This document shows positions 42,902 to 54,884 of a stretch of DNA of 57,459 bases, in pieces. A program made the position numbers and the translations under genes. Origin of the DNA: Candidatus Magnetominusculus xianensis (GTDB lineage: Bacteria > Nitrospirota > Thermodesulfovibrionia > Thermodesulfovibrionales > Magnetobacteriaceae). Every line of letters starts with the position of its first letter. The stretch's first letter is position 1. The notes below the pieces were generated by a model, which worked only from the letters and a program-made list of their open reading frames with translations, was not told where the DNA came from and did not search any database. The stretch covers positions 1-57,459 of the forward strand of contig LNQR01000054.1 of NCBI GenBank assembly GCA_001541255.1, in the 5' to 3' direction.

Positions 42902-44206
42902 TTAAAATACAATCCTTGCCCTCAATCCAGTCACAGAGACATTTTTAAAATCACTATAGCCAAGTGCGTTAGTAATAAACTGGTAGTCAGGGCCAACTAC
43001 GACATACTTGTTTAAGGCTACATTATAGTACGCCTCAACACGGTGTTCATTGCGCCCCGCTATATCCTGAAGGGCAAGGGCTTGTTTATAGTCCCTCGAC
43101 AGCATAGATGTCCCGTAGGCAATACCTAACATATCTTCATCTCTTTGCCATATCTTACCGCTGAGTCCAAGTCCACCGCTTAATGCTACATCATAGTTAT
43201 AGATCTTCGGACTCTGGTAGCCGGCTCTTCCAAAAACTGTCAGATAGTTTGTCAACTGTTGGTCAAGACTCAGTCCTAAACCGTATCCCTTATCTGTTGT
43301 TACAGTTGGGTCGAGGATTTCAGTATGGTCAATCTGATTTGTCCATCCATATATACGATAGTTTCCCTGAAGTTCATTAATCTTGGGTTTAAGGCCGACT
43401 TCAGCTATAAGAAATGGCCTGTTAAATATATTGTCCCACGATGAGTCACCAGGCTGCCATCCGAGGCTTACATCAATCAGTTCTACAGGACTTATCGTCA
43501 AACGTGTCCCTGCCGTGTATCCCGGAAATTCCACAGCCATGTTATTTACAAATCCAGAGGCAAGAAACTGTGAGTTTTCATCGTTGGCAACTGCATTTGT
43601 ATCAAAATACCTTGTTATGTCAAGTTTGCCAACTGTGAGGGCCACCTTTTTATCGAGGAATTTGTGTTCGTACCATGCCTCACGAATCCATACGTAACTG
43701 TCGGAATCTGCCGCAGTATCGTTTATACCCCAAAAGCTGGAGAGCCTGTCAGTGCCTTTAAGCCCTTTGCCAGCGCCCATTTGCGTCCTGAAAAACAACG
43801 TGCCATCATCGCCAAGCGGCCTTGCGACATCTATCTGTGCCCTGATATTGCCCGCCGTTACATCTCCGCCCGGGGGAGTGTTTCTCTTATTGCCTATGGT
43901 GGCCTGCCCAACCATTGTAACATTACCGCTGATACCCAGTCCGCGCAGGAATTCAGGTATCTTATCAGCGCCATTCGTAGCGTTGTCAGGGACGTGGGTC
44001 TGTTGTTCTGCCTTCGCTTCCTTTTCTTCAGCGCTATGTTTGTCCTTTAGTTCTCCCATGATATCTTTGTATTCCGCTTCACTTATAATGCCTTTCTTAA
44101 TTAATACCTTAAGAATCGCATCTGAGTCTGAGGCATATGAGTATGACAGCGGGAATAATATCAGTGAAGCTGCTGCAAGTAAAGCCACTACGACATTTTT
44201 TAACAT
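42902..44206 (-). CDS. Outer-membrane porin-type beta-barrel protein
   Basis: The start is the ATG at 44206, nine bases after GGAGG; the ATG at 44215 touches that site and is less likely. The 434-residue product has a signal peptide (VVALLAAASLILFPLSYSYA), a short helical region (ILKVLIKKGIISEAEYKDIM plus a charged helix, about residues 30-65) and then a long series of amphipathic strands ending in Phe (GLRARIVF), as outer-membrane barrels do. The early helix with KKGIISEAEY recalls periplasmic anchoring segments of other porins. The substrate is not evident. A sigma-54-type promoter lies about 290 nt upstream. Confidence 0.75.
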   Translation of the reverse strand: MLKNVVVALLAAASLILFPLSYSYASDSDAILKVLIKKGIISEAEYKDIMGELKDKHSAEEKEAKAEQQTHVPDNATNGADKIPEFLRGLGISGNVTMVGQATIGNKRNTPPGGDVTAGNIRAQIDVARPLGDDGTLFFRTQMGAGKGLKGTDRLSSFWGINDTAADSDSYVWIREAWYEHKFLDKKVALTVGKLDITRYFDTNAVANDENSQFLASGFVNNMAVEFPGYTAGTRLTISPVELIDVSLGWQPGDSSWDNIFNRPFLIAEVGLKPKINELQGNYRIYGWTNQIDHTEILDPTVTTDKGYGLGLSLDQQLTNYLTVFGRAGYQSPKIYNYDVALSGGLGLSGKIWQRDEDMLGIAYGTSMLSRDYKQALALQDIAGRNEHRVEAYYNVALNKYVVVGPDYQFITNALGYSDFKNVSVTGLRARIVF

Positions 44207-44215
44207 AAAGTACAT

Positions 44216-44615
44216 CCTCCTTTTTAATCTTAATAGTTTGGGACTTATTCTACGACATAATTAGTTGACCTATCCCACCTCCTTATAAGAGCCTGCCGCT
44301 GTCAATTCTTCAACTCTATCCATGTCAATTTAGGAGACATAAGCAGCAACGTCTATGCTTTTGAAAGAGGAACATTGTGTTGACAATTGATTTGTGCATT
44401 GCATGAGATATTATTCCATGCCAGTATGCAACTGTATTTTGCAGTGACTGATTTACAAATTCATAGCTGTATGCATCTTTCACACCACTAAACATGCAAG
44501 TACCATGCCACTTATTGGTGTAAAAAATATTTGATAACTATTATATCATGCGGTAGTCTCAGCAATAACGCCAATATATCATCACTGAGTAATCTGAAAG
44601 ATGACCGGCCCTCTG
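44216..44615. other. Intergenic region between porin and K+ channel genes
   Basis: About 400 nt, AT-rich, with no open frame of note. It contains the sigma-54-like element at 44495-44510 on the minus strand, facing the porin, and a lone TTGACA (44380-44385, plus strand) without a fitting -10. Otherwise I see nothing. Confidence 0.6.
44495..44510 (-). promoter_or_regulatory. Candidate sigma-54 promoter for the porin gene
   Basis: On the minus strand TGGCATGGTACTTGCA matches the -24/-12 consensus TGGCACG-N4-TTGCA at all but one important position. The GG and GC doublets are exactly 10 nt apart. It points at the porin (ATG at 44206), leaving a long leader of about 280 nt. An enhancer-binding activator would be required; none is identifiable in the window. 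Confidence 0.5.
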
Positions 44616-45626
44616 CTATTTCTTAAACATCTGCTCAAGACCCCTTAGTTTATAGACCTCACCGAGGGCTATCAGCGTATCTCCAGCCTCAACAATAGAC
44701 TTATGCGTGGGATTAAAAAGCATTTCACCACTAGCGCGTTTAACTGCCATAATAATTACCCCGTACTTACGCCCAATCCCCAAATCACTGAGTGTCCGGT
44801 TTGCAAACTCAGAGCCTTCAGTTACAGTAAGCTCCTCTATCTGCAGATCGATATTGCCGCTTTTTGTGGCAAACTCTATGAAATCCACCACCGCAGGCTT
44901 TAATATCGTATGGGCTATCTTTAAGCCCCCTATATTATACGGTGAGACAACCCTGTCTGCCCCAGCCCTGATGAGCTTACACTCTGTGCTTTCCTCCCCT
45001 GCCCTCGCCACTATTTTGAGCGTCGGATTCAGCCCCCTGGCGCTTAAAACCACGAACAGATTCTGCGCATCCGTAGATAACACAGAAATCAACCCGTTGG
45101 CACGCTCTATTCCGGCCTCAAGTAATACCTCATCCTTTGTAGCGTCTGCTTTGAGAAAAAGCTCTGCGCTTTCCATATCCTCCTCAGAGCGCTCTTTTTC
45201 TATCACTATATATGGCACATTGTTAGAGCGCAGCTCACGGCAGATTATCTGCCCCATTCTGCCATAGCCGCAGATTATATAATGGCCTTTCATCTCTTTG
45301 ATAGTTTTTTCCATCTTCCTCCTCCCTAGTGCCTCCACTAATTCTCCTTCAAGTACTATCCTCATCGCAGTGTTCACCGTATATGCAAGGACGCCAACTC
45401 CAAGTATAATTAACACTATCGTAAAACCCCTGCCCGCATCTGTCAGCGGAAGAACCTCCTGATAGCCTATCGTTGCCAGCGTTATCACTACCATATACAA
45501 CGAATCGAAGGCATTCCACCCCTCGATAACCATATATCCGGCTGTCCCCAGAAATACTATTAATGTCTGGAGAACTGCCAGTAGAATTATTTTTTTTCTC
45601 AGATCGTTTTGTGGTTGCAGTTTCAT
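44616..45626 (-). CDS. Ion channel with RCK (TrkA-type) regulatory domains
   Basis: The 336-residue protein has two membrane helices (about 12-32 and 68-88) flanking a pore loop with the selectivity filter TIGYQE (52-57), which departs from TVGYGD. RCK-N follows (about 114-235): HYIICGYGRMGQIICREL with a Rossmann GxGxxG, and VVLSARGLNPTLKIVARAG. RCK-C (about 255-336) contains GIGRKYGVIIMAVKR and AGDTLIALG. This is the MthK/KtrC-like two-helix K+ channel layout, gated by ligand or nucleotide. It starts 43 nt after the rpoC stop, with a hairpin between, so readthrough from the rpo operon is possible. Confidence 0.9.
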   Translation of the reverse strand: MKLQPQNDLRKKIILLAVLQTLIVFLGTAGYMVIEGWNAFDSLYMVVITLATIGYQEVLPLTDAGRGFTIVLIILGVGVLAYTVNTAMRIVLEGELVEALGRRKMEKTIKEMKGHYIICGYGRMGQIICRELRSNNVPYIVIEKERSEEDMESAELFLKADATKDEVLLEAGIERANGLISVLSTDAQNLFVVLSARGLNPTLKIVARAGEESTECKLIRAGADRVVSPYNIGGLKIAHTILKPAVVDFIEFATKSGNIDLQIEELTVTEGSEFANRTLSDLGIGRKYGVIIMAVKRASGEMLFNPTHKSIVEAGDTLIALGEVYKLRGLEQMFKK

Positions 45627-45635
45627 TGTAGTATA

Positions 45636-45661
45636 GGCAGGGGCACAGCTTGTCCCCTGCC
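45636..45661. terminator. Hairpin after rpoC
   Basis: GGCAGGGG (45636-45643) pairs with CCCCTGCC (45654-45661), an 8-bp GC-rich stem with a 10-nt loop. It lies between the rpoC stop and the K+ channel start. On the plus strand it is followed by GTGGTTTTT; on the minus strand, the direction of rpoC, no T-run follows. It may slow polymerase or protect the 3' end rather than fully terminate. Confidence 0.5.
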
Positions 45662-45668
45662 GTGGTTT

Positions 45669-48600
45669 TTACAGAGATTCTTCGGTAACCTCTTCACGCT
45701 CCTCAGCCTCTCGTTTCACAAACGTATTGATAAACTTATCCATACCGGTTCCACATGGTATTATCTTGCCCATAATGACATTCTCTTTCAGACCATGCAG
45801 CTCGTCAATTGCGCCGCTTAGGGCTGCATCGGTAAGCACCCGCGTTGTCTCCTGAAATGACGCCGCAGAGACCCAGCTATATGTCGTCAGAGACGCCTTC
45901 GTAATGCCAAGCAGCAATGGCTTTGCAGTGGCCGGTCTTCCGCCTTCTGCCATAACCGCCTCGTTCACCTCTACGAAGTGCATACGGTCAACATGCTCGC
46001 CAATCATAAAATCAGTGCTTCCAGTGTCTTCTATGTTTACCTTTCTCATCATCTGGCGTATTATAATCTCAATGTGCTTGTCGTTGATGGCAACGCCCTG
46101 AAGCCTGTACACCTTCTGCACCTCGTCAACCAGATAGCGCTGTAACTCCGTAGGGCCTAATATGTCCAGGATGTCGTGTGGATTGACTGCCCCGTCCATC
46201 AGTGCCTCACCTGCCTTCACCCAGTCGCCGTCGTGCACTGTGACGTGCTTGCCCTTTGGAATGGTATATTCCTTTGTAATGTCACCGCCGCGAACCTTTA
46301 CCATCCTGACGCCCTTCTGGGTTGAGACAAGCTCCACTGTGCCATCGATTTCTGAGACAAGCGTAGGTTCCTTTGGCTTACGTGCCTCAAACAGTTCGGC
46401 TACTCGTGGGAGACCTCCGGTTATATCCTTTGTCTTTATTGTTTCCCTCGGTATCTTTGCCAATATATCACCGGGGGCTACTAAATCGTTTCTCTCAACA
46501 AGGATGTTGGCGCCCGCAGGGAGATTATAGCGCGCGGGGATAGCAGTGCCCGGCAGCTTTAGCGTTGACTTGCCGTGTTCGTCTTTAATCGATATCCTTG
46601 GCCTCAGATTCAGGTGTGTCGGGTAATCGATTATCAGCTTATGCGAAAGCCCCGTTATCTCATCAACCTGCTCTTTTACTGTGACGCCCTCTTCGACATC
46701 ACCCCATGCAACACGCCCTCCTACCTCTGTTAGAATCGGTGTTGAGTACGGGTCCCATTCGGCTATCTTCTGCCCTATCGTTACCCGGTCGTTCTCTTTG
46801 ACCATAAGACGCGCCCCGTAGACCAGATTGTGCTTTTCACGCTCCCTGCCTGTTTCATCGGCTACGGCTACAAACGCATTTCTGTTCATCACAACAAGGA
46901 GGCCCTCACGGTTTGTTACATAGTTCAAATCTACAAACCTGACCAGCCCTGAGTGTTTTGCAGAAAGCACGGCCTGCTCGATTACCTTTGTGGCCGCTCC
47001 ACCTATATGGAATGTCCTCATGGTAAGCTGTGTGCCAGGCTCCCCTATGGACTGGGCTGCGATGATGCCCACCGCCTCACCTATCTCTATCTTTGTGTTT
47101 CTGGCGAGGTCTCTTCCATAGCAATTGCCGCATATGCCAAACTTAGTCTGGCAGGTCAGCACGGAGCGTATCTTTACCCTGTCAACTCCCGCGTCCACGA
47201 TTTTTAGTACGGCCTCCTCATCTATCTCCGCATTTTTTGGCCATATTATCTCTTGTGTCACGGGGTCTTTGATATCCTCTGCTGGCAGTCTGCCCAGTAG
47301 CCTTTCTTCGATTGGCTGGATTATCTCACCGCCTTCAATCAGTGATGTGATGATTATGCCGTCGTCCGTGCCGCAGTCTATCTCTGTGATTATCACGTCC
47401 TGGGCCACATCGACAAGCCTTCTGGTCAGATAACCGGAGTTCGCTGTCTTTAGTGCAGTATCGGCAAGCCCCTTTCTGGCGCCGTGTGTAGAGACAAAGT
47501 ACTGAAGCGGGGAGAGTCCCTCGCGGAAATTCGCCGTTATTGGGGTCTCGATTATCTCGCCCGATGGTTTTGCCATCAGTCCGCGCATACCGGCAAGCTG
47601 TCTTATCTGTGCCGCCGAGCCTCTTGCACCGGAGTCGGCCATCATAAATACGCTGTTAAAGGCACGATTCTTCTCTATATCCTCTTTTGTCAGCGTCTTA
47701 CCGTCTTCGGCCCCCAGCTCCGCCATCATAAACTCTGCCACCTTTTCTGTCACGGTTGCCCAGATGTCGATGACTTTATTGTAGCGCTCACCCTGTGTTA
47801 TCAAGCCGTCGGAGTACTGCTTATATACCTCCATGACCTCCCGTTCGGCCTCTTTCAGGATTTCTGCTTTGTTTGATGGTATGTGCATGTCGGTTATACA
47901 TATCGAGATGCCGGACTTTGTGGCGTAATGAAATCCAAGGTTCTTCAGTTCGTCCAAAAACATAACCGTCTTACGCCTTCCTGCATATTTATGTGCATAG
48001 TCGATTACCTTCTGCACCTCTTTTTTGGTCTGTACCTTGTTTATTTCAACAAATGGCACTTCTTTAGGGACGATTTCATAAAACAACACCCTGCCTACTG
48101 TCGTATTGACGTGTGTGCCGTCTATTTCGACCTTTATTTTTGCATGTTCAACTACGGCGCCGCCGTCATAGGCGATGCGCACCTCTTCAAAGGATGAGAA
48201 GCACTTGCCCTCGCCCTTTGCTCCGGGTCTTTCCTTTGTCAGATAGTAAATCCCCAGTACCATGTCCTGCGTTGGAAGCACTATGGGTTTTCCACTTGCT
48301 GGTGAGAGCAGATTGTTTATAGACATCATCAACACGCGGGCCTCAACCTGAGCCTCTACGGACAACGGCACGTGGACTGCCATCTGGTCACCGTCAAAGT
48401 CGGCATTATAGGCCGTACACACCAGCGGGTGGAGCTTTATTGCCTTGCCCTCAATCAGAATTGGGTCAAAGGCCTGAATGCCAAGCCTGTGCAAGGTCGG
48501 CGCCCTGTTTAGCAGCACAGGGTGTTCCTTGATTACCTCCTCAAGGGCATCCCAGACCTCGTCCCGCTCCATTTCGACGAATTTCTTCGCCTGTTTTATC

Positions 48601-49781
48601 GTCGTTACATAACCCTTGTCCTCTAACTTATTGAATATAAACGGTTTAAACAGCTCAAGTGCCATCAGTTTTGGCAGACCGCACTGGTGGAGCTTCAACT
48701 CCGGGCCTACCACTATAACCGAACGGCCTGAGTAATCGACACGCTTGCCAAGCAGGTTTTGCCTGAAGCGCCCCTGCTTTCCCTTTATCATATCGCTGAG
48801 GGATTTTAGAGACCTCTTTGTCGAACTCTTGGGCAGCTTCGCCCCCTTGGTGTTATCAAAGAGCGAATCAACGGCCTCTTGCAGCATTCGCTTTTCGTTT
48901 TTCACTATGACGCTTGGGGCCTTTAGCTCTATAAGCCGTTTTAATCTGTTGTTGCGGTTGATGACACGGCGGTAGAGGTCATTTAAATCAGACGTAGCAA
49001 AACGCCCGCCTTGTAGCGGTACAAGCGGCCTCAAGTCCGGGGGCAGCACAGGGATTACATCGAGAATCATCCACTCTGGTTTGTTTTTTGATATCCTGAA
49101 TGCCTCAACTATCTTGAGCCTCTTTGTAAGGCGTTTCTTCACTCCCAGGGCGCCGGTCTCCTCAATCCTGGTCTTTAAGTCAACTGACAGCCAGTCAAGG
49201 TCAACCTTCCTCAGCAGCTCCCTTATTGCCTCAGCCCCCATGCCACCCTTAAACCGCGAGCCAAACTCCAGGGCATGTTTCTTGTACTCCTCTTCGGTTA
49301 GTACCTGTTTGTCTTTCAGGGGTGTGTCGCCTGGGTCAACAACTACATAGCTTTCAAAATAGAGGACTTTCTCAAGGTTTTTCATCGTCATATCAAGCAG
49401 CATCCCTATCCTGCTTGGCACACCTTTGAGAAACCATATGTGCGCTACCGGCGTGCAAAGCTCTATATGCGCCAGGCGTTCCCTTCTCACCTTTGCATGG
49501 ATTACCTCCACTCCGCACTTATCGCAGACAACCCCTCTGTGTTTCATCCTCTTGTACTTGCCGCAAATACACTCCCAGTCCTTTACCGGACCGAAAATCT
49601 TTGCGCAGAACAGGCCGTCCTTCTCAGGTTTGAACGTCCTGTAGTTTATCGTCTCAGGCTTTTTTACCTCACCAAACGACCATTCCCTGATTCGCTCGGC
49701 AGAGGCAAGTTTTATCCTTATGGCGTCGAAGTCTTTTTGAGTCTTTGGAACCTGATACATACCGTATACGATTTCACTCAA
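45669..49781 (-). CDS. rpoC: RNA polymerase beta' subunit
   Basis: The 1370-residue subunit carries the Zn ribbon near the N-terminus (Cys71, Cys73, Cys86, Cys89 in [12 protein letters not shown] and VVCDKCG) and the catalytic [17 protein letters not shown] motif with the Mg-binding aspartates. The lineage-common second Zn site lies around [13 protein letters not shown], and the trigger-loop/bridge-helix region is present ([20 protein letters not shown]). It is of the length usual for non-proteobacterial beta' without large insertions. It starts 5 nt after rpoB. A long C-terminal part ends in an acidic tail. Confidence 0.98.
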   Translation of the reverse strand: MSEIVYGMYQVPKTQKDFDAIRIKLASAERIREWSFGEVKKPETINYRTFKPEKDGLFCAKIFGPVKDWECICGKYKRMKHRGVVCDKCGVEVIHAKVRRERLAHIELCTPVAHIWFLKGVPSRIGMLLDMTMKNLEKVLYFESYVVVDPGDTPLKDKQVLTEEEYKKHALEFGSRFKGGMGAEAIRELLRKVDLDWLSVDLKTRIEETGALGVKKRLTKRLKIVEAFRISKNKPEWMILDVIPVLPPDLRPLVPLQGGRFATSDLNDLYRRVINRNNRLKRLIELKAPSVIVKNEKRMLQEAVDSLFDNTKGAKLPKSSTKRSLKSLSDMIKGKQGRFRQNLLGKRVDYSGRSVIVVGPELKLHQCGLPKLMALELFKPFIFNKLEDKGYVTTIKQAKKFVEMERDEVWDALEEVIKEHPVLLNRAPTLHRLGIQAFDPILIEGKAIKLHPLVCTAYNADFDGDQMAVHVPLSVEAQVEARVLMMSINNLLSPASGKPIVLPTQDMVLGIYYLTKERPGAKGEGKCFSSFEEVRIAYDGGAVVEHAKIKVEIDGTHVNTTVGRVLFYEIVPKEVPFVEINKVQTKKEVQKVIDYAHKYAGRRKTVMFLDELKNLGFHYATKSGISICITDMHIPSNKAEILKEAEREVMEVYKQYSDGLITQGERYNKVIDIWATVTEKVAEFMMAELGAEDGKTLTKEDIEKNRAFNSVFMMADSGARGSAAQIRQLAGMRGLMAKPSGEIIETPITANFREGLSPLQYFVSTHGARKGLADTALKTANSGYLTRRLVDVAQDVIITEIDCGTDDGIIITSLIEGGEIIQPIEERLLGRLPAEDIKDPVTQEIIWPKNAEIDEEAVLKIVDAGVDRVKIRSVLTCQTKFGICGNCYGRDLARNTKIEIGEAVGIIAAQSIGEPGTQLTMRTFHIGGAATKVIEQAVLSAKHSGLVRFVDLNYVTNREGLLVVMNRNAFVAVADETGREREKHNLVYGARLMVKENDRVTIGQKIAEWDPYSTPILTEVGGRVAWGDVEEGVTVKEQVDEITGLSHKLIIDYPTHLNLRPRISIKDEHGKSTLKLPGTAIPARYNLPAGANILVERNDLVAPGDILAKIPRETIKTKDITGGLPRVAELFEARKPKEPTLVSEIDGTVELVSTQKGVRMVKVRGGDITKEYTIPKGKHVTVHDGDWVKAGEALMDGAVNPHDILDILGPTELQRYLVDEVQKVYRLQGVAINDKHIEIIIRQMMRKVNIEDTGSTDFMIGEHVDRMHFVEVNEAVMAEGGRPATAKPLLLGITKASLTTYSWVSAASFQETTRVLTDAALSGAIDELHGLKENVIMGKIIPCGTGMDKFINTFVKREAEEREEVTEESL

Positions 49782-49786
49782 AAGTG

Positions 49787-52700
49787 CTATCCCCCTCTAT
49801 TTTTTTTCTCCAAAAGCTCTACGTCCAGACAGAGACTTTGGAGTTCTTTTATCAGGACGTGAAACGACTCCGGCACACCCGGATCAAGTGTTGCGTCACC
49901 TTTGACTATCGCCTCGTACATCTTGGCACGTCCGGTAACGTCGTCACTTTTTACCGTCAAATACTCTTGCAGCGTGTATGACGCCCCATATGCCTCAAGC
50001 GCCCAGACTTCCATCTCACCAAGTCTCTGCCCGCCGAACTGCGCCTTGCCGCCAAGTGGCTGCTGTGTTACCAGTGAATACGGCCCTATTGAGCGTGCGT
50101 GTATTTTGTCCTCAACCAGATGGTGGAGTTTGAGCATGTACATATAGCCCACTGTTACAGGCCTTTCAAAGGGTTCGCCTGTCTTGCCGTCGTAGAGTAT
50201 CGACTGTCCGGTCTCAGCGAGGCCAGCCTTTTTCAGAAGCTCTTTTATGTCGTTTTCCTTTGCCCCTTCAAATACTGGAGTTGCCACATACACGCCGAGG
50301 GCCTTTGCCGCATAGCCCAGATGGGTCTCAAGTATCTGTCCTACGTTCATTCTCGATGGCACGCCGAGGGGATTTAACACTATTTCAACCGGTGTGCCGT
50401 CTGGCAGGTAGGGCATATCGTCTTCGGGCAGCACCATTGCAACAACGCCCTTGTTGCCGTGCCTTCCGGCCATTTTGTCTCCCACCTGTATCTTCCTCTT
50501 CATCGCAATGTAGACCTTTACGAGTTTATTGACGCCGGGGGGCAGTTCATCCCCTTTTTTCAGCCTCTCTATTCTCTCGTCATACTTGTTCTGAAGCTGT
50601 TTCAGGTAATCTCTTGTCGTCTTTGTGAAGTTCTCGATTTGCTGCTGCATCTCGGGGTCGGTGATTTTCAGTCTGCTGACTTTTCTATCGCTTATCAACT
50701 CCAATATCTGCGGGGTCAGCACATCGCCTGACTTACAAATCAACTCCTTAGCGGCAGAGTCCCTTCTTACGTCCTCAGCGGCGGTCTTGCCGTTTAAGAG
50801 CCTTCGTATGCGGTTGTGCATCTCATCCGATACGATTCGTGTCTCCTCTTCCACATCCCGCTGAAGCCCTTTTATCTCATCATCCTCAAGGGCCTTTGCG
50901 CGTGAATCCTTTTTAATACCCCTGCGGGTGAATACCTTTACATCTACGACAATGCCCTTGACGCCGGGCGGGACGTAGAGGCAGCTCTCTTTCACCTCTT
51001 CCGCCTTTTCGCCAAAGATAGCGCGCAGGAGTTTTTCCTCCGGGGTCAACTGAGTCTCACCCTTTGGGGTTATCTTACCAACCAGTATGTCACCGGGTTT
51101 GACCTCTGAGCCAACATAGATAATGCCACTGTCATCGAGGCTTGCCAGCGCCTCCTCACCTACATTAGGTATGTCACGGGTTATCTCCTCTGGGCCAAGT
51201 TTTGTCTCTCTTGCCTCTACGTCGAATTCCTCTATGTGTATCGACGTAAAGACGTCTTCTCTGACAAGCTTTTCGCTTAACAAAATGGCGTCCTCGAAGT
51301 TATACCCGCCCCAGGGCATAAATGCCACCAGTACGCTCCTTCCAAGTGCCAGCTCTCCCATGTCTGTCGATGGCCCGTCGGCTATGACATCACCGGCCTC
51401 TACTTTTATTCCAAAGTCTACTATCGGTCTTTGATTTACGCAGGTTGCCTGATTAGAGCGTGCGAACTTCACCAGATTATAAATATCCACGCCGCCCTCT
51501 TCTTCCACCCTTACCACTATGCGGTTTGAGTCAAGGGTCTCGATAGTCCCCCCGCGTTTAGCCAGTATCGCCGCCCCGGAGTCCCTTGCTGCCACGTGTT
51601 CCATTCCTGTGCCCACAATCGGGGCGTTTGGATTTATCAGCGGCACGGCCTGTCTCTGCATGTTTGAGCCCATCAGCGCCCTGTTTGCGTCGTCATTTTC
51701 AAGAAATGGGATTAATGACGCAGACACACCGACAATCTGCTTCGGGGATACGTCCATGTACTGTATGTCGTTGGGCTGGACTATCTTTATATCGCTGCCT
51801 ATTCTGGCTGAAATGGCATTGCCTATCAGACGGCTGTCTTTATCCATTGGTGTAGTTGCCTCGGCTATGACGCACTTCTCCGCGTCGATGGCCGTCAGGA
51901 ACAAGATTTCATCCGTCACTGAGCTGTTTACTACCTTTCTGTATGGCGCTTCAAGGAATCCATACTCGTTTACCCTTGCAAATGACGCCAGCGAGGTTAT
52001 AAGCCCTATGTTCGGGCCTTCAGGCGTTTCAATCGGACATATACGTCCATAGTGTGTCGGGTGAACGTCACGTACCTCGAATCCTACGCGGTCACGGGTC
52101 AGTCCGCCAGGGCCAAGGGCAGAGAGCCTCCTCTTGTGTGTTATCTCAGACAGAGGATTCGTCTGGTCCATGAACTGGCTTAACTGGCTTGAGCCGAAAA
52201 ACTCCTTCACCGCCGCCATCACAGGCTTTGCGTTTATTATATCGTGGGGCATAATGTCGTTCATCTCTATTATCATCATCTTTTCCTTGATAGCCCGCTC
52301 CATCCTGATTAGTCCAATGCGGAACTGGTTTTCAAGCAGCTCGCCCACGCTTCTTATGCGGCGGTTGCCCAGATGATCTATATCGTCCACTTCGCCTTGC
52401 CCTGTGCGAAGCCCAAGCAGATATTTTATTATCTCCACTAAATCGACTTCAGTAAGCACTGTCTTATCCATAGGGATATTAAGGCCAAGCCTTTTATTAA
52501 CCTTGAGCCTTCCCACGGGGGACAGGTCATAGCGTTTTTCGTCGAAGAACAGGCCGTCAAACAGCGCCTTTGCTGCCTCTGGTGTGGGCGGCTCACCGGG
52601 TCTCATCTTTTTGTAAATCTCGATGAGTGCATCTTCTTTGGTGGTAACCTTGTCTATCAGCAGTGTGTCTCTCAGAGACGGCAGGAATCTGACATTGTCG

Positions 52701-53722
52701 ATAAACAGCAGCCCCAGAGTGTCTATCTTCGCAGACAGAATCCTACTCAATATCTCCTCTGTGATTATCTCGTTGCCCTCTACGATTATCTCCCCTGTGT
52801 CCGGGTCAACGACGTCGTGGAGGCTTATCCTGTCCACAATGTCCTCGCGCAGTATGGGGATTTCCTTAACAGCGGCGTTTTGGAGCCTTTTAATGGCAGC
52901 CTTTGTTATCTTTGCCCCTTCTTTGATAATCGACTCGCCAGTTTTTGGGTCTTTTACGGCAGTTGAGGACTTTATACCCGAAAGAATGCCGGAGAGTTTG
53001 CGGGTAAACGTGTTGTTGTCATAAATCTTTATCTCCTCTACCTGATAAAATGTGTTCAGCAGGTCTTCGTTGGTCTTCCCGAGGGCCTTGAGGACTATTG
53101 TAGAGGGGAGTTTCTTTCTTCTGTCTATGCGCACATAGAGAATGTCCTTTGTGTCGAACTCAAAGTCCAGCCACGAGCCTCTGGAAGGGATTACGCGTGC
53201 GGTGTAGAGCAGCCTTCCGCTGGTGTGGGTTTTGGTCTTGTCGGTGCTGAAAAACACGCCGGGTGAGCGGTGGAGCTGGCTGACAATTACGCGCTCAATG
53301 CCGTTGATGATAAACGACCCGGTATCTGTCATCAGAGGAATCTCACCTATGTAGACCTCTTCTTCTCTTGACTCGCGCAACTGTTTTTTTCCATCTTCGC
53401 CGCTGTCCCAGAGATTCAGCCGAACCTTTATCTTTACGGGCGCCGAGAAGGTAAGGCCCTTGTGGATGCACTCCCTGTCGCGGTATTTCGGCTCAAGAAT
53501 ACTATAGCCCAGATAGTCTATCGAGGCGGTCTCGTTGTAGTCTACTATTGGGAATACACTCCTGAATGCCGCCTCAAGGCCAAAGTTCTTTCGCTTTTCC
53601 GGTGGAATGTCTTGCTGCAGGAACACTTCATAGGACTTGCTTTGTATCTCTATCAGGTACGGAACCTCGAGCACCTTCGCCATCTTGCCGAGGTTCAGTC
53701 TCTCTCTCATTACCCTTGCCAT
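49787..53722 (-). CDS. rpoB: RNA polymerase beta subunit
   Basis: The 1311-residue subunit begins [20 protein letters not shown]. The rifampicin-binding cluster reads [20 protein letters not shown] followed by [15 protein letters not shown], with the Asp, His and Ser that confer sensitivity all in wild-type form. Other conserved blocks: [46 protein letters not shown] and [20 protein letters not shown] near the end. It is co-directional with rpoC (5 nt) and rplL (129-nt gap with hairpins), the classic rplKAJL-rpoBC order. Confidence 0.98.
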   Translation of the reverse strand: MARVMRERLNLGKMAKVLEVPYLIEIQSKSYEVFLQQDIPPEKRKNFGLEAAFRSVFPIVDYNETASIDYLGYSILEPKYRDRECIHKGLTFSAPVKIKVRLNLWDSGEDGKKQLRESREEEVYIGEIPLMTDTGSFIINGIERVIVSQLHRSPGVFFSTDKTKTHTSGRLLYTARVIPSRGSWLDFEFDTKDILYVRIDRRKKLPSTIVLKALGKTNEDLLNTFYQVEEIKIYDNNTFTRKLSGILSGIKSSTAVKDPKTGESIIKEGAKITKAAIKRLQNAAVKEIPILREDIVDRISLHDVVDPDTGEIIVEGNEIITEEILSRILSAKIDTLGLLFIDNVRFLPSLRDTLLIDKVTTKEDALIEIYKKMRPGEPPTPEAAKALFDGLFFDEKRYDLSPVGRLKVNKRLGLNIPMDKTVLTEVDLVEIIKYLLGLRTGQGEVDDIDHLGNRRIRSVGELLENQFRIGLIRMERAIKEKMMIIEMNDIMPHDIINAKPVMAAVKEFFGSSQLSQFMDQTNPLSEITHKRRLSALGPGGLTRDRVGFEVRDVHPTHYGRICPIETPEGPNIGLITSLASFARVNEYGFLEAPYRKVVNSSVTDEILFLTAIDAEKCVIAEATTPMDKDSRLIGNAISARIGSDIKIVQPNDIQYMDVSPKQIVGVSASLIPFLENDDANRALMGSNMQRQAVPLINPNAPIVGTGMEHVAARDSGAAILAKRGGTIETLDSNRIVVRVEEEGGVDIYNLVKFARSNQATCVNQRPIVDFGIKVEAGDVIADGPSTDMGELALGRSVLVAFMPWGGYNFEDAILLSEKLVREDVFTSIHIEEFDVEARETKLGPEEITRDIPNVGEEALASLDDSGIIYVGSEVKPGDILVGKITPKGETQLTPEEKLLRAIFGEKAEEVKESCLYVPPGVKGIVVDVKVFTRRGIKKDSRAKALEDDEIKGLQRDVEEETRIVSDEMHNRIRRLLNGKTAAEDVRRDSAAKELICKSGDVLTPQILELISDRKVSRLKITDPEMQQQIENFTKTTRDYLKQLQNKYDERIERLKKGDELPPGVNKLVKVYIAMKRKIQVGDKMAGRHGNKGVVAMVLPEDDMPYLPDGTPVEIVLNPLGVPSRMNVGQILETHLGYAAKALGVYVATPVFEGAKENDIKELLKKAGLAETGQSILYDGKTGEPFERPVTVGYMYMLKLHHLVEDKIHARSIGPYSLVTQQPLGGKAQFGGQRLGEMEVWALEAYGASYTLQEYLTVKSDDVTGRAKMYEAIVKGDATLDPGVPESFHVLIKELQSLCLDVELLEKKNRGG

Positions 53723-53740
53723 GTTACTCCTTGATTTTAG

Positions 53741-53839
53741 GGATTCTATCTAAGAATCCTTCTGGCCTCTGTCAAAACAGAAGCGGGTTGTTCGTAACAT
53801 TTAAGCACTTGGCCGACACTGAACCAGTACAGGGTCGGC
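53741..53839 (-). promoter_or_regulatory. Hairpins in the rplL-rpoB leader
   Basis: Two inverted repeats lie in the 129-nt gap: GGATTCT/AGAATCC (53741-53747, 53753-53759) and GCCGAC/GTCGGC (53812-53817, 53834-53839). In many bacteria this gap holds a partial terminator or RNase-processing hairpin that sets the rpoBC:rpl ratio. That role is inferred from position. Confidence 0.4.
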
Positions 53840-53851
53840 GCTGGGGGCAAC

Positions 53852-54232
53852 CTATTTAATCTCTACTTTAGCACCCTGTTCTTCGAGTTTGGCCTTGATG
53901 TTTTCAGCCTCTTCCTTAGTAACTCCGGTTTTTACTTCCTTCGGGGCGGTATCAACCAGCTCTTTGGCTTCCTTCAGACCAAGAGACGTAAGCTCTCTGA
54001 CCACCTTGATGACCTGTATCTTCTTATCGCCAACCGATGTTAATACGGCGTCAAAACTGGTCTTCTCCTCTACCGGCTCGGCTGCCGCCGCAACGGGGGC
54101 TGCCGCTACTGCAACTGCCGCCTGCGCTGTTACGCCGTATCTGTCCTCGAATTCCTTGATGAACTCCGACATCTGAAGTATTGTCATGTTATCGAAAAAC
54201 TGAAGCGCCTGCTCTTTTGTAATCTCTGACAT
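53852..54232 (-). CDS. rplL: 50S ribosomal protein L7/L12
   Basis: The 126-residue stalk protein has the N-terminal dimerisation part ([20 protein letters not shown]), an Ala-rich hinge (about 38-50) and the C-terminal domain [40 protein letters not shown] and [13 protein letters not shown]. It recruits translation GTPases to the ribosome. It follows rplJ by 34 nt. Confidence 0.98.
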   Translation of the reverse strand: MSEITKEQALQFFDNMTILQMSEFIKEFEDRYGVTAQAAVAVAAAPVAAAAEPVEEKTSFDAVLTSVGDKKIQVIKVVRELTSLGLKEAKELVDTAPKEVKTGVTKEEAENIKAKLEEQGAKVEIK

Positions 54233-54266
54233 TGTATTGCCTCCTTTAGTTTGTTTCGTGCATTTC

Positions 54267-54788
54267 TTATGCCGATCTCTTTTCTTTTAACGCGTTAAGC
54301 GCGTTGACCATCTTGCTTATTGTGGCGTCTAACAGTCCTGCCATTTTGCCCATCGGTGCAGAGAAGCAGCCTGCAATCTGCGAAAGCAATACCTCTTTGG
54401 ATGGGAGGTCGGCTATCTTCTTTAAGTCTGCTGCGTCATATAGCCTGCCTTCTACAAACCCGCCAAGCACCTTTAGCTTTGCATCTTTGCCCTTTGCCGA
54501 TTCAAATACCCTCTTCGGAACAATGGTAGGGTCGTCATAGCCTATGGCCACACCAACAGGACCAGTGAATACATCCTTTTCTGTCTCAACAGGCGTACCC
54601 TTGGCCGCTATCTGTGCCAGCGTATTTTTCACTACCTTGAACTCTACGGCTGAACTTCTCAGACTCACCCTCAGCGCAGAGAGTTCTGCAACCGTCATGC
54701 CCTTATAATCAGTCAGCACTACGGCCTTTGCCCTTGCAAATTTCTCATTTAAGTTCGCAACTACCGCTTCTTTTTCCTTTTTGTTCAT
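54267..54788 (-). CDS. rplJ: 50S ribosomal protein L10
   Basis: The 173-residue base of the ribosomal stalk shows [49 protein letters not shown] and the C-terminal helix [19 protein letters not shown], which binds L12 dimers. It is also the autogenous repressor of its operon in other bacteria. The gap upstream (54789-55062) contains a probable L10 leader. Confidence 0.97.
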   Translation of the reverse strand: MNKKEKEAVVANLNEKFARAKAVVLTDYKGMTVAELSALRVSLRSSAVEFKVVKNTLAQIAAKGTPVETEKDVFTGPVGVAIGYDDPTIVPKRVFESAKGKDAKLKVLGGFVEGRLYDAADLKKIADLPSKEVLLSQIAGCFSAPMGKMAGLLDATISKMVNALNALKEKRSA

Positions 54789-54884
54789 ATCATGTCCCTT
54801 TCACGCTATTTTTTTCACATCGTGTAATCCGTCTGATCCGTCTGGTCATCAGTGCCCGTCCTTTCTCCTTAGTTTTTTCATAGT

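Noticed and set aside
44380..44408. Sigma-70 promoter around TTGACA in the porin-channel gap
   Set aside because: No acceptable -10 at 16-18 nt and no plus-strand gene downstream.
45669..53722. Many plus-strand open frames inside rpoB and rpoC
   Set aside because: They lack start signals and protein-like content and lie opposite highly conserved genes.
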